Part shown: piece by piece, positions 13,201 through 23,337 of the stretch | Numbering within the stretch: the first letter of the stretch is position 1 | Layout: every line of letters starts with the position of its first letter | DNA from: Ceratorhiza oryzae-sativae | Taxonomy: Eukaryota > Basidiomycota > Agaricomycetes > Cantharellales > Ceratobasidiaceae | Assembly: GCA_030998015.1 (NCBI GenBank) | Contig: JARWMV010000247.1 | Span: 930,001-994,000, forward strand | Direction of reading: 5' to 3' | Length of the DNA stretch: 64,000 nucleotides | Position numbers and translations under genes: made by a program | The notes under the pieces: generated by a model | What the model was told of the DNA's origin: nothing | Databases searched by the model: none | The model's input: only the letters and a program-made list of their open reading frames with translations

Positions 13201-15621
13201 GTACGTAGTATGGGATTTGAGTGTTTATCAAGTGAGTGTATCCAACCAGAATGCTTATCATTCGGTTTGACGTTGTATACTAGAGTGTCAGCGATGAGAT
13301 CCGGGCATATGCTCGCGACGTTTATCGTTTCGTGTTGTACTTTTACGACGCCATTTCCGCCAGTACACCCCATCTTTACCTTTCCGCGCTCCCCCTGGCG
13401 CCACAAAAGTCACTTCTGGCACAGCGGATGAGACCTCACTTCCCCAACACACTCGCAATCACGCAAGGCGCGGATGAGGATTGGACGTCATGCATACGCA
13501 CCATACCCGTTGGTAGCAGTTTTTTTTGCGTGGTCTACTGTCAGTCACCGAATTGCAACAGAATGGAGAGACAGAGTGCGGTTGTGGGACGAAGAGACGG
13601 GGGCAGCGCTACTCGAAACAAAAAGAGTCAAGTCAGAGAATGGGGTAATATGCTCTCTCGCATTCTCGCCTGACGGTCGCTATGTCGCCTCTGGCTGCAG
13701 CAACTCGCGTGTATACGTGTGGGATGCGGAAACGGGCGAAGCGGCACTCGAGCCACTCTGCGGCCACTCCTCTGCTGTATGTTCCGTCGTTCTCACCCGA
13801 TGGCAAGCCTAGCCTCTGGATCTAGCGACAAGACGGTGCGCGTATGGGATGCAAAAAGGGTGCCATGATCCACACCTGTCTGAGCACGAAGGAGGTGTAA
13901 ATTCAGTTGCATACTCACCAAGTGGAAGTCGTCTGGCATCGGCCTCTGGACGGATATGTGAGGGTCTGGGACGTTCAGACATACAGCATGGTGCATAAAT
14001 TCGGCGGAGACAAGTCGGGAGCGGCTTGTGTTGCATTCTCGTCTGACAGTCACAAGCTTGCCTCGGTTGGCGGGGCGGGACAATACGAGTGTGGGATGTC
14101 TCGAGTGGTGACGTGTTGTGGGTGATCCGGGGTGACCCTCGTATTGTGCTGTCGGTGACGTTTTCACCAGACGACTATGTGATCTCGGGCTCAATGGACG
14201 GAACGGTCAGAACCTGGGACGCACAAACAGGCAAGCAGTCGGGGATTCTGGTCGGCCATTCGCAGCGGTGACATGTGTTGCATGCTCACCCGACGGCCGT
14301 CGCATCATGTCGAGCTCTGGTGACAGCATCATACGCATCTGGGACACGGAAGCGATCGATCCGACAGCCGAGGCACCACAGGAACACCCTATCTTTGTGA
14401 CATGTGTCACGCCCACCCCCGACGGCCGCCACATTGTAGCGTGCTCCGCGATGGCATGTGCAAATGGGATGCGACGACCGGCGCTCGCTTGGGTCCTGCA
14501 ACAGGTCGCTCCGGACTCGCGCTTGCGGTTGCATATCTGCCTGATGGTCGGTGTGTCGCATCGAGTTCAGAACCCAGCGATCACAAGGTGCATGTCTGGA
14601 ACGCGCACACTGGTCAGGCGCTGTTTCATCCGCTACAGGGCCATTCGAATAGAGTTCGGTCCGTGTCGTTCTCTCCCGATGGCAGGATGATCGCAACGGC
14701 GTCTCTGGATCAGACCATACGCCTCTGGGACGCATCTAGTGGAGTCGGCCTATTCGAAACTTTACATGCACACACGAGCGGCGTGAATAGTATCGCGTTC
14801 TCACCCGACAGCCGTCGTCTTGTCTCTGGTTCGGAAGACTGTACAGTGCGAGTATGGGACGCAACTACCGGAGGAACTGCATTTGACCCTCTATTGGGAC
14901 ACTCCAAGGAAGTGCGGTTTGTTGTGTTCTCGCCTGATGGGGTCTACATCGCTTCAAGTTCAACTGATGGAACGATACGGCTATGGAATGCGACGACGGG
15001 CGAACCTGTGCTTGAACTATTGCCAGGCCACTCCAATGAACTGCATTGCCTTGATTTCTCACATGACAGCCAGCTTCTGCTTTCGTACTCGGACTGCGCA
15101 ATCCGAGTTTGGGATATGAAAATAGGCACTCTGTACTGCGATCCACTGAGAATGCAGAGGTTTCGGTTTTTTGAATTCGGCTTGCTATACTCTGCAAAAT
15201 TCTTTCCCAATACCCATCGCATTCTCTCCTCGTACGGCAGTAGTGTTAGCGTTTGGGACTTGGCGACATGCGCCGAAGCAGATTCTCCCACTCGGCGTCT
15301 AATCCCAGGTACGCTTTCGTTTTGTTTTTGTCGCATGGTCAAATGTATCAAGTTGTCACCTCAGAAACGAACATACCCTTGACATCTGGGTGTGCCCAAT
15401 CGCAGCTGATCTCGACGAGCTCTCTTCTCGCCCGCAGTGCGGATCAACGCGGATGGGTCCTGAATTCTGATGATGGAATCTATGTGTGGTTGCCTCCCGA
15501 TCTGCGACACACGGACGACTCGTCCATCCGCATCCCCAGCAACACAATACGCAATAGAGCGATCATTGACTTTACGAGGTTCGTGCATGGTCGACAGTGG
15601 ACGTCGGTTGCTCGTTCTTAG
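10282..15621 (+). pseudogene. Decayed NLR-like gene: C2-like / NACHT / WD40 (copy 1)
   Basis: STAND-type (NLR-like) protein of the agaricomycete NACHT-WD40 family, likely once an intracellular signalling or non-self-recognition ATPase. In order: a C2-like N-terminal region (GIEILVDGNRVHKLESIKAG, about 10.5 kb), a helical linker (SKPOSSIBLY regulatory in these families; GGLGKAGVVFKGLLQLG at about 11.0 kb), and a NACHT domain with intact Walker A GLAGLGKSS (11871-11897) and Walker B VIVIDALDEC (about 12.18 kb). WD40 repeats follow from about 13.5 to 15.3 kb, and the tail ends at 15621. Several frame changes fall outside plausible introns: one before VTSRPDAD (about 12.27 kb), one in a T8 run (about 13.52 kb), and more in the WD40 part near 13.80, 13.84, 13.95, 14.08, 14.26 and 14.45 kb. 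Repeats from 14.45 to 15.3 kb are intact. An intron (GT...CAG at about 10.42-10.47 kb) removes a hydrophobic stretch that would otherwise look like a membrane helix. Confidence 0.85.
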
Positions 15622-16299
15622 CTGCCATCGTTCAACTGGGGGTGGTGGTGGTAGTAACAGTACGACAATTGAACGTAGTCAATTGATATGATTGTACATC
15701 AGTGTTCTGGGCATGAATGTGAAATTGCAGCTCCAAGTCGTCGCAGTGTGATGGTGTGTTGAACAAACCAAGTCGGGCGGCCATCCAAATAATTCAGTCC
15801 AGGTGTTGACGGATAGAAATGATCTCCATATGACCACGCAAACTTCCAGGTGCCTGGATTTTTTTTTCGGGTCGTCTGCGAAAAAACGAGACGTACCAAA
15901 TATCAGTTTTTTTCACGGCTCAAAGCGCCAGGATGACGTGACCGATCACCACTGTGCGGGTCCTCACACGCTTGCTCGTGACCGACTCGCACGACGATTA
16001 CCGGCTAAGGGAGATCCGCTCCTTTGCTGCTGTCATATTCCTTTTGACCTGTTCTACGTCTCGACTCAACCCTTTGAACAACTCGTCAGACCTGGTCGGT
16101 GGCCCATTTTTGCTGAACCCATTGATATTAGTCGTCCAGACTCGTTAGGCAATCGCCTCCCCAAGCCTTTCATTCAGTCACCGAACGTTGGGTCTTCGAC
16201 AGTTGTTGCAATTGATTCACCGTAAAAATATGTACACTGCCAAGGAACAGAGAAATTTTAGGGGGTCATCTAGTCTACACGCTAGCCGTTTTATGCATC
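15622..16299. other. Intergenic region between NLR copy 1 and STE3-like gene 1
   Basis: The two genes converge here. A plus-strand open frame (about 15.80-16.23 kb) has no ATG start and no family signature. I searched both strands for a short frame ending in Cys-aliphatic-aliphatic-X and found none. Confidence 0.5.
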
Positions 16300-17641
16300 T
16301 CATGGAATGGAATCCAGGTTAACATTGGTTTCGGCTACGGTCCTGACGTGATAGCAGTTGATAAGGCTTTGGACTTGAACACGAGTACCAGAGAAAGAAA
16401 AAAATCACGTACTGATCTGAAACCGTTGATCTTTGTATTCCGATCTTGCCGTTCAAGTACGCCAAGGTCGATTGTGCGATTCCTCTATACCCCTCGACAA
16501 CTTCGCTTGAGAACCCAAAGAAAACGAAGAAAAAGAATGCGCATCCCGGAATTATCCATCGGTTCAAGTCCATCATCGTCCTATTCGGCGATTCTCTCAA
16601 AGCCTCGTGAGCCATGGAGAATACGAGCTGGACGTCCTGATGAGTATGCTCCCATGAGACCCATGGAGTAAATCCCATGTATCTGCTGTTGTGTATAATC
16701 ACGTAGACGGAGCACGGGGCACATATGGCCATCTCGGTAGCTGCAAAAGCCATAAGACGGAAGAAACGGTGCGTTTTCGGTGACTCGGGTGAACTATCGA
16801 GGATCTCGGAAAAGCGGCGGCGGGAACCGACTAACATAGTAATGGTGCATACTGAAATCGAGAAAATAGGCCAGTGGAACGGAAAATGCCATGTGTCAAC
16901 ATACCAGCGTAGCCGAAGGACACTATTCCCAGGACAGCCGGCCAAATCTGCACCAATGGGATTACGTAGATGGTAGGATACATGGCTGAAATTGAAAAAA
17001 TTCAGACATTCGGTTGCATCCTGTTATCTGGAGGCAAAGCTCACCGGTCCAACAGCCGACGTCCTCCAAGATTGTATATCGGCCACCTTGTATAACATAA
17101 GCTGTACGGGTTAGTCCAATCTGATATACGCCAGGCATGGACAACTTACATCCACCCATAACCAGCAATGGAAGAGCAATGCTCGCCAATAGGTCAAACA
17201 AAAGGGTTTGTCGCTGCTGTGCAGCCGTTGAGTTAGTAAATCATTCAAACGAAAAGAACATGGGCACTTGGCATACAATCACACCCCCTAAACTCCGACG
17301 CTCTTTGGCAATATAGTAAAGTTGGCGTTGGATACACATGCCCGAGGCCGGGATGCCCACGCTCAAAGCGACAATGAGCTTGCTGGCTGTGTAGGCTTAG
17401 ATCAAGATCACGCGCAGTGCCAGCATTTCGTGCATTTACAAATGTCACACCAAAGGGGCGCTACATCCTCCGTGTTCCCAGCCCAGACAAGCGAATTCGC
17501 CATGAGCATCGCACATCCGATTATGCACCACAACAAGTACAGCGTTGTGCCGCTGTTTCCTGCTTTGCAGTGCCATGGCAGGTGCAGTATGCACAGAAAA
17601 AGTCCCAGGCCACAGAATAGGGGGTAGCTTGGGTCGCGCAT
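16300..17641 (-). CDS. STE3: STE3-type pheromone receptor (tandem copy 1)
   Basis: Seven-helix G-protein-coupled receptor of the fungal STE3/class D family, expected in the plasma membrane, where it binds a lipopeptide pheromone. The ATG at 17641 gives MRDPSYPLFCGLGLF, and the first helices end in SLVWAGN..APLWCDIC, a family hallmark. Downstream exons show GIPASGMCIQRQLYYIAKERR (third helix and loop), GRYTILEDVGCWTG (extracellular loop 2), RFFRLMAFAATEMAICAP and PWVSWEHTHQDVQLVF. The C-tail is short. Splicing GT at about 16.41 kb to CAG at about 16.34 kb gives a tail ending NLDSIP with stop 16300-16302, which aligns with copy 2 (QTVAET versus QSVADP). Without that splice the frame stops at 16319. 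No disabling change was seen. Receptors of this family also occur outside mating loci. Confidence 0.9.
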
Positions 17642-17753
17642 GATAAAAACGGTGTAATCTTCCAGTAGTCTGCAGGGCGGAAACTTTTATCGAGGTTGTC
17701 CCTTCATCGAGTTTTAGAGCGCCATGATCACTCGAAGTCCTATTGTTGTCGGT

Positions 17754-17762
17754 TTCCTTTGT
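17754..17762 (-). promoter_or_regulatory. Pheromone response element-like site upstream of STE3 copy 1
   Basis: On the receptor strand this reads ACAAAGGAA, 8 of 9 matches to ACAAAGGGA, the element bound by the HMG protein Prf1 in Ustilago (established there, inferred here). It lies 113-121 nt upstream of the ATG at 17641. A weaker 7/9 site (ACAAAGGCG) is at 17970-17978. Confidence 0.4.
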
Positions 17763-17861
17763 CCGATGATGAAATAAGCATAGCGTTAGAGGATCGGCGG
17801 AATCAACTCATTCGGGGTTTAACACACTCGTTGTTACAAGACCTCGGCACATCGTACAGGC

Positions 17862-17890
17862 TGCACACGTTGCACACGCGGCACACGCTG
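17862..17890. repeat. Short direct repeat (GCACACG, three units)
   Basis: The heptamer GCACACG occurs three times at 10-base spacing (GCACACGTTGCACACGCGGC and onward). The spacing, near one helical turn, could suit cooperative factor binding upstream of STE3 copy 1, but this is conjecture. Confidence 0.5.
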
Positions 17891-18217
17891 TGCTTGAAGC
17901 TTACAACGTATGGTTTTGAGCTGAAAGAACAGGCAAGCTCTTTAAAATGAAGCAAATGTCAAACACAACCGCCTTTGTGGTCTTTGACCACTCGATAGGA
18001 GCGAGTAGGGTAGACGGCGAACCTGAAGTAAAATTTTAGTTTATTCGGGGTAATTCACGAAAGATAGCACAAGGCAATGATCCAACAGTTGCTTCAGCAC
18101 AGTTTTTGTTTCCAATCGGGGATTTTATTCAATTCAGGGTATCCAAATTGTAAGATGCAAAGGTTGTGCGTATGGCTTTTAGATTGAACATTGAGGCGCG
18201 GAACGAAAATTGGTGTT

Positions 18218-19570
18218 TCAGTTATACCAGAGCCTCGATCTCTGGCATATCTGGCATTTTTGGTAGTTCAATGCAATTGGAAGAGTCCATGGATCTGCTA
18301 CTGATTCTAAAAGCCCCGACTTGGTAGTTAGTCTTGCTCTTGAATAGCGAGAGATAACGTACTGTTCGCGTATGCCGAGTGCAAATGTGGCATTTCCTAC
18401 ACCGAGGGAGCCGAGTATTCTCTTCAGACCCATTCTGTACCCATCAACCAGGTCCTTCGAGAACCCAAAGAACAGAAAGAATAGGAACGCGCATCCGGGT
18501 ACAAGCCAGCGAGTCAAGTCTAAAATGGGTCGATTTGGAGACTCCCGCACGATTTCGTGTGGCAAGAACATAACGAGCTGGATTTCCGAGTGGACATACT
18601 CCCAAGAAACCCATGGATTGCGCCGTTTTTTCCAATTACTCCGAATTAAGATGTATAAAGCAAGTGGAACGCAGAGGGCCATCTCGGTAACCGAAAGCGC
18701 CATGAGGCGAAAATAACGATGGCTATTCAGTGATGGGTCTGAGCTGGATAGGACTGCGGAGAACTGGCGACGAGATCCAAGCAGTATGCTCACAGTCCGA
18801 GCTAAGAGCTTATGAGATATATTTGTAGAGACGTTAAGATGCAACTGCTCACCAGCATAGCTGAAAGACACGAGTCCAAGGACCACGGGCCATACCTGGA
18901 TCAATGGGATTATCAGAGCCGAATTATACATGACTACGCTAACCGATAAGTAAATGGAAAGCCGTAGGCGGGAAGGGGTTACCTGACCAGCAGCCAATAT
19001 CTTCTATGATTGAATATCGGCCGGCTTGTATGGTATATGCTGTGTACGGTAAGCCTAATGCGACTCATACGATAGATTGCGTACTCACATCCAGCCACAA
19101 CTAGGAGTGGGAAGCCTACCCCCAAGAATATATCTGTCCCAAGGGTACGAATGATCTTGAGGCCAAAAAGTATTGATTAGCCGAACTCCGGATCATTTAT
19201 GCTGTACTCACGGAGCTACCTTTGCAGCGCCCCTTGGCTACATAATAGAGCCGACGCTGGACACAAAGAGACGAAGCGGGTATGCCTATGCTTATCCCGA
19301 TGACCAACTTGCTGGCTATAGTACCCCCGTTTGTATTAAGGCTGCCTTAGAATAACTGGAACACTCACAAATATCACACCACATAGGTGCTGCATCATCT
19401 ATATTTCCAGCCCAAATAATCGAATTGACCATAAACACCGTGCAGCCGATTATACACCAGAATAGGTACAATATTGTGCCGCTATTCCTTGCCTGCCAAT
19501 GCGAGGGTACATGCAGCATGCATAAGAAGAGACCAAGGCCACAGAATAGAGGGTAACTTGGTTCACGCAT
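18218..19570 (-). CDS. STE3: STE3-type pheromone receptor (tandem copy 2)
   Basis: Second seven-helix STE3-family receptor, clearly a tandem paralogue of the gene at 16300-17641 in the same orientation. The start MREPSYPLFCGLGLF (ATG at 19570) and the end of helix 2, SIIWAGN..APMWCDIC, are nearly identical to copy 1. Later segments include GRYSIIEDIGCW, HRYFRLMALSVTEMALCVP, NPWVSWEYVHSEIQLVMF and LTRWLVPGCAFLFFLFFGFS. A final intron (GTACGT near 18.36 kb) leads to a tail longer than in copy 1, ending QRSRLWYN at stop 18218-18220. This tail contains CQIC but not a terminal CaaX. The frame is continuous across introns and I see no lesion. Divergence is greatest in the loops and tail, as expected if the pair recognise different ligands (inference). 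Confidence 0.9.
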
Positions 19571-19604
19571 GGGGGTTATACAGACGTGAGCGAGGGAGTG
19601 ATGA

Positions 19605-19611
19605 TTTTATA
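19605..19611 (-). promoter_or_regulatory. TATA box of STE3 copy 2
   Basis: TATAAAA on the receptor strand, 35-41 nt upstream of the ATG at 19570. Spacing and sequence fit a core promoter. Confidence 0.5.
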
Positions 19612-19710
19612 GGCTGGGGCGGCTAGTCATGAGGTCTTCTTTTTGCTTTGTATTGTACCCTGCGGAATTAAGGGAGGCGCTGGTGGCCAAAAACAAAGCG
19701 TTATTGTTTG

Positions 19711-19719
19711 TCCCTTTGT
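19711..19719 (-). promoter_or_regulatory. Exact pheromone response element (ACAAAGGGA) upstream of STE3 copy 2
   Basis: The receptor strand reads ACAAAGGGA, identical to the Ustilago maydis pheromone response element recognised by Prf1. It sits 141-149 nt upstream of the ATG, in the same orientation as the gene. A 9-mer is expected about once per 130 kb per strand, so roughly one chance copy in a window this size is normal. The position is what makes it notable. Function in this species is inference. Confidence 0.5.
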
Positions 19720-20217
19720 TATCGAGGAGAAGCCTGGTAGGCTCCTTGCGGCGGTCATCGAACTTGCTACGCGAGGCATACAACCGCAAAATATTATGTC
19801 TAACATATGAATCGAGATTCTGCCAATGGCAGATGGTGGTTAAGTGCAAGTTCTAAGCGGGTTCATCGAACCTAGCGTGCGACCACAACACGTGATTGTG
19901 CTGTCAAAAACGGCTTTCAAGTTCATGGCATTCCGCCGACTAGCTTTCATTCAAGCAGGAGGGGGAAAAGAATCAAATAAAGCACATGATAGCTGAAATA
20001 ATACGTAGGCGAACAAAAAATCAGAATCTATGCTGCAGTGCACCGTTATCATCACAGAAAAAAAGAGTGACACAAAAGGCAATAGGCCAGCCTCAACCAT
20101 TAGCATGTAAATGTAGAGAGTTCATATCGCACATGTGCAGCAAAGAATCAATAGACACAAATATCAAGTCAAAATAACAGCCAAGAAAATCCCATCCAAA
20201 AACCGAAGTGAATAAAA

Positions 20218-22841
20218 TCATTTCATATTTCGTAAATTAGCGTAACTTGACTTTCGTGGTATGCCCCCATCCAGCATCCCGTGTTCGTACATTGGATACG
20301 CCGGAGGCGATTCACCGTAATCGAAAGCGGCATGTCGACTCGAGGCAGACAGGCCAGGGACTTCGTCCGCCGCGACGTATCGTCGAACCTGGACTGGCGG
20401 ATCTTCCTGCCATTCGTTGGGCAGGTGTCTCCTTCGGTACGTCCGGTCTCTATCCCGCTCTCTCCCTTTGCCAGTTCCGCGTCCGCTTCGGTCCCAGGTG
20501 GAATCATAACCCCACATGTAATCCCGTTCTCGATCTCGGTCGTACCCTTCAGGCTCCTCCTCGGATGCACGAGGTGGCCTTGGCAAGGGGTAGTGTTGTC
20601 GCATATCATTCTCGGGAGTGCTCTGCCCGCGCGTTCGGTTCGATTCAGGGAACCTCTGAGCAGGGTAATGATGTCCGAGAGTAGGGATACCAAAACCTGC
20701 AATATTCTCTACAGGAGGTAGTGGGTATGGCGTAAACGCCACCGTACGTGGAACCTGAGATGGGTCGAGATCCACCTCTGTGCTAGGGGACGTGGCACTA
20801 GGAGCAGAGTTCGTGGACCCTACAGGCGAGGGAGAAGCCGCCATAGGCGCGGGTCATATTAATAACAGTCGAGGACGACCCAAGATCATGGCTCGCGTTT
20901 GGCGAAGCAGCTTTCCTACCCATCGCCTTGCGCAAAACGCGCATCGCGGGTCCATCTTTGGACAACGGACCAGGCCTCGATAGAGACTCGACCAATCCAC
21001 GACGAGGGACTGTCGTTGGCGGTGGGCTAGACGGGTTCTTGGAAGTCGACGGACCGGGAGTAGTGGGTTCGGGGGATTTGGGAGGGGTAGAATCGGCAAG
21101 GGCGTCTAGTGTTTCTTGGGTCTTGATTTCTGTCCCAGGAGGAGCGGTTCCCGCACGTTCTGGAGATCCGGGGCGCTCCTGACTAGCGTGTCTCTTTTTC
21201 TTCTTCCCAGACTTGTGCACCTTCTCCTTGGGCTCGGGGCCGTCAGGTTGAGCGGTGAGAGGTCGTTCCGTAGCTATTCCTGATTCTGGAGGGTGGTCGT
21301 CATCCTTGTCCTTCCTCTCCCGGTGCTTCTCCCGACCCCTCTCTTTCTTCGATCGAGGATGTTCGCCCGATCTATCATGATCATAATCTCCAGGATCCTT
21401 CCCCTCATCCTCAGTGTGCTCTGGATCCACCTTTTTCCGCGACTTTTTCGTCCCATGGGCCTTTTTCGTCGCACTACCAGTGCCAGAGCCAGTCGCAAAG
21501 GCCTCAGAGTCATCGACTGTGGCAGCAACGGTTGCCGCTACGGCAGCGGCGGCATTTGCAGCAGCAGCTTTGGACGCCGAATGCGACATCTTTCGCGACC
21601 TGCGCCGTTGAAGTTTCTCTGGCACCGTCTCCTCCTGCTTGCCAATTCCAGCCGCTGCCCCGGCTCCGGCACCGGCCGCATTGCCACTCCCCTCCGGCTC
21701 GGCTCCGCCAGCCTTGAGGTTCTTCAGCTCGGTTTTGACGCTGGAGAATTCCTTCTTCATCCGCTTTGCATCCTCCTTGACCTTTTGCAGCTCTTCCTTG
21801 AGCGCATCCCGTTCGGCGCGCACGTCCTGACGAGAGGCAAGCTCAACCTTGGCAGCGGCGAGGGCGGTATCAGATTCGGCGAGGGATGCAGTTGCGTCTG
21901 CGAGTGAGGAAGTGGTGGTTCGAAGTGATCGTTCGGTGCTGCTCAGTGATTGTCGGAGATTCTCAAGCTCTTGCTCGAGTGTTCGGATCTATCGCAAACG
22001 ATTAGCATGGGGGAGGAAAGCCGAACGAGATGGAGTCGCACTTTTCTACAAGCATCATTTAGTATCACACGGCAAGAATATAAACCAAATAAACGCACTG
22101 TTGCTCTCTTGAAGTCACTTCCTCGAAAGCTTGGATCTTTTGAATCATCCTCCCTTCGTTTGCCCTCGAATCAAGCAACTTCTTCTCCAACAACTGACAC
22201 GCATGGAAGTTCTCCATATTCCCAATCGCCAATTGCGCCAGCGCCGTCAAGACCGGAAACTGTTCCTCACACATAAAAAGTACAAACATAAAGCCCTCGC
22301 CACGCCAACCAAAATCCACACCCACTCACCCCTGCGCCAGGCCTCGACCGCTTTTGCACCCCGATCCACTTTTGACCCTCGGTCGCCGTCTTGCGGATCT
22401 TGTCTTCGTTCTTTTGAAACACGGCGTTGGCGATCGCGACCCCGAGCTTGTCCGCCTCGCGCGCCAGCAGCCTGTTCTCGTCTTCGTCCCCGTCCATATC
22501 CCCATTGATCGTCTCGCTCCCGTCCGAGCTCGCCACCTCGGTCGGGACAGCGCCGAGATCGACGTGCAAGCGGCGCACGCCCGACTGCTCAAACGTCGTA
22601 CGGCAAAACGCACAGCGCGCGGTGTTGGGGTCGGACGTGTTGGCGTTGGCAGCGATCATGCTCTCGAGACATGATTTGCACGAAACATGACCTAGTGAAA
22701 CGATCCGAGGGGGATGAGAAACTGTGTTTGGGCGACACGAACACAAACGGCCGTACCGCAGGGTATACAATGGGGCGGATTCTCATACTCGTACTCGACG
22801 AAACATACGTCACACGTCGAGGACGCGATGACTTTGAGCAT
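20218..22841 (-). CDS. RING-finger protein with coiled coil and charged C-terminus
   Basis: Probable E3 ubiquitin ligase-like protein of unknown target. The ATG at 22841 gives MLKVIASSTCDVC. The RING follows over an intron: CDVC, CIPCGH, SCKSC and CAFC, a C3HC4 pattern. A coiled-coil region follows (about 22.3-21.7 kb; for example RDALKEELQKVKEDAKRMKK), then an alanine-rich stretch (about 21.6-21.5 kb), long Lys/Arg/Glu-rich tracts with nuclear-localisation-like clusters (GTKKSRKK, SGKKKKRHA), and Pro/Ser-rich regions. A short intron near 20.81-20.87 kb switches to the last exon, which has many Arg-Asp repeats (GRERDRDRTYRRR) and ends RNMK at 20218. Only the RING is a recognisable domain; the rest is probably disordered. 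It lies just upstream of the receptor pair with no obvious link. Confidence 0.75.
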
Positions 22842-23337
22842 CTTGCCTCAGCCACACCTCTCTCTCCCCAGTGGGAAAATGGGACGAAAAAATCCAAATA
22901 TTTCCGTGGGTTGTGTTGGTCACTTGTGTCCAACCACAACAACAAAGCGGCGGATAAGAGTATCAAGTATGGTCGTACGGTGCGACTGCAGCGTGGCCAA
23001 GGGTAAAGGCGAACCGAGGGGCAGAGCGAGAGAGAGAAACAGACGAATAGCGAAAAAACCGAACACGAGGACTACGTCAGGCTCCCAAGCAAGTGGGACT
23101 CGTGGAGAGGCGCGCGTGAATTAATGCGAAAAATAGAGGCCGAGTGGACTGAGGATAATCCCAGATGGGAATGGGATCGTGGCCGCCAGCCCAGACCCCC
23201 CGACGAGATTGTTATGCTTCGGCGCGCTGGGGCACGTGTTCCAGGGTGACGCCGCCCATCAAACAAAAACACGCAAACATACGTAATGACCCCGAATAGA
23301 GGTTGGACACTAATCTAGTCTAATTACATTATTTTAC
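22842..23337. other. Spacer between hydrolase 3' end and RING gene start
   Basis: About 500 bases without a supported frame. It is the promoter side of the RING gene and the terminator side of the hydrolase gene; a purine-rich GAGAGAGA patch lies near 23.03 kb. Confidence 0.5.

Larger units (their letters stand above)
17642..18217. other. Upstream region of STE3-like gene 1 / downstream of copy 2
   Basis: No gene was found. The interval contains a TATA-like sequence (rc ATAAAAG near 17683-17689, about 40 nt before the ATG), PRE-like elements and a short GCACACG repeat, listed separately. Both strands were searched for a small CaaX-ending pheromone precursor. The only near hit (Cys-Tyr-Leu-Ser before a stop at 18054, minus) has no ATG. 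Confidence 0.55.
19571..20217. other. Upstream region of STE3-like gene 2
   Basis: No gene seen. It holds the promoter of STE3 copy 2 and the 3' flank of the RING gene. A frame reading Cys-Thr-Ala-Ala-stop at 20029 (minus) looks like a CaaX end, but an upstream stop leaves only four codons, so it is not a pheromone gene. Confidence 0.55.

Noticed and set aside
15803..16225. Plus-strand frame of 140 codons
   Set aside because: No ATG start, no domain, lies between convergent genes.
18054..18068. Cys-Tyr-Leu-Ser-stop on the minus strand as CaaX
   Set aside because: No ATG between it and the upstream stop, and the a-a-X residues fit poorly.
20029..20043. Cys-Thr-Ala-Ala-stop as a pheromone precursor end
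   Set aside because: A stop lies a few codons upstream in the same frame and there is no ATG.
21293..21907. Plus-strand frame of 204 codons
   Set aside because: It is antisense to the charged, low-complexity part of the RING protein; no domain.
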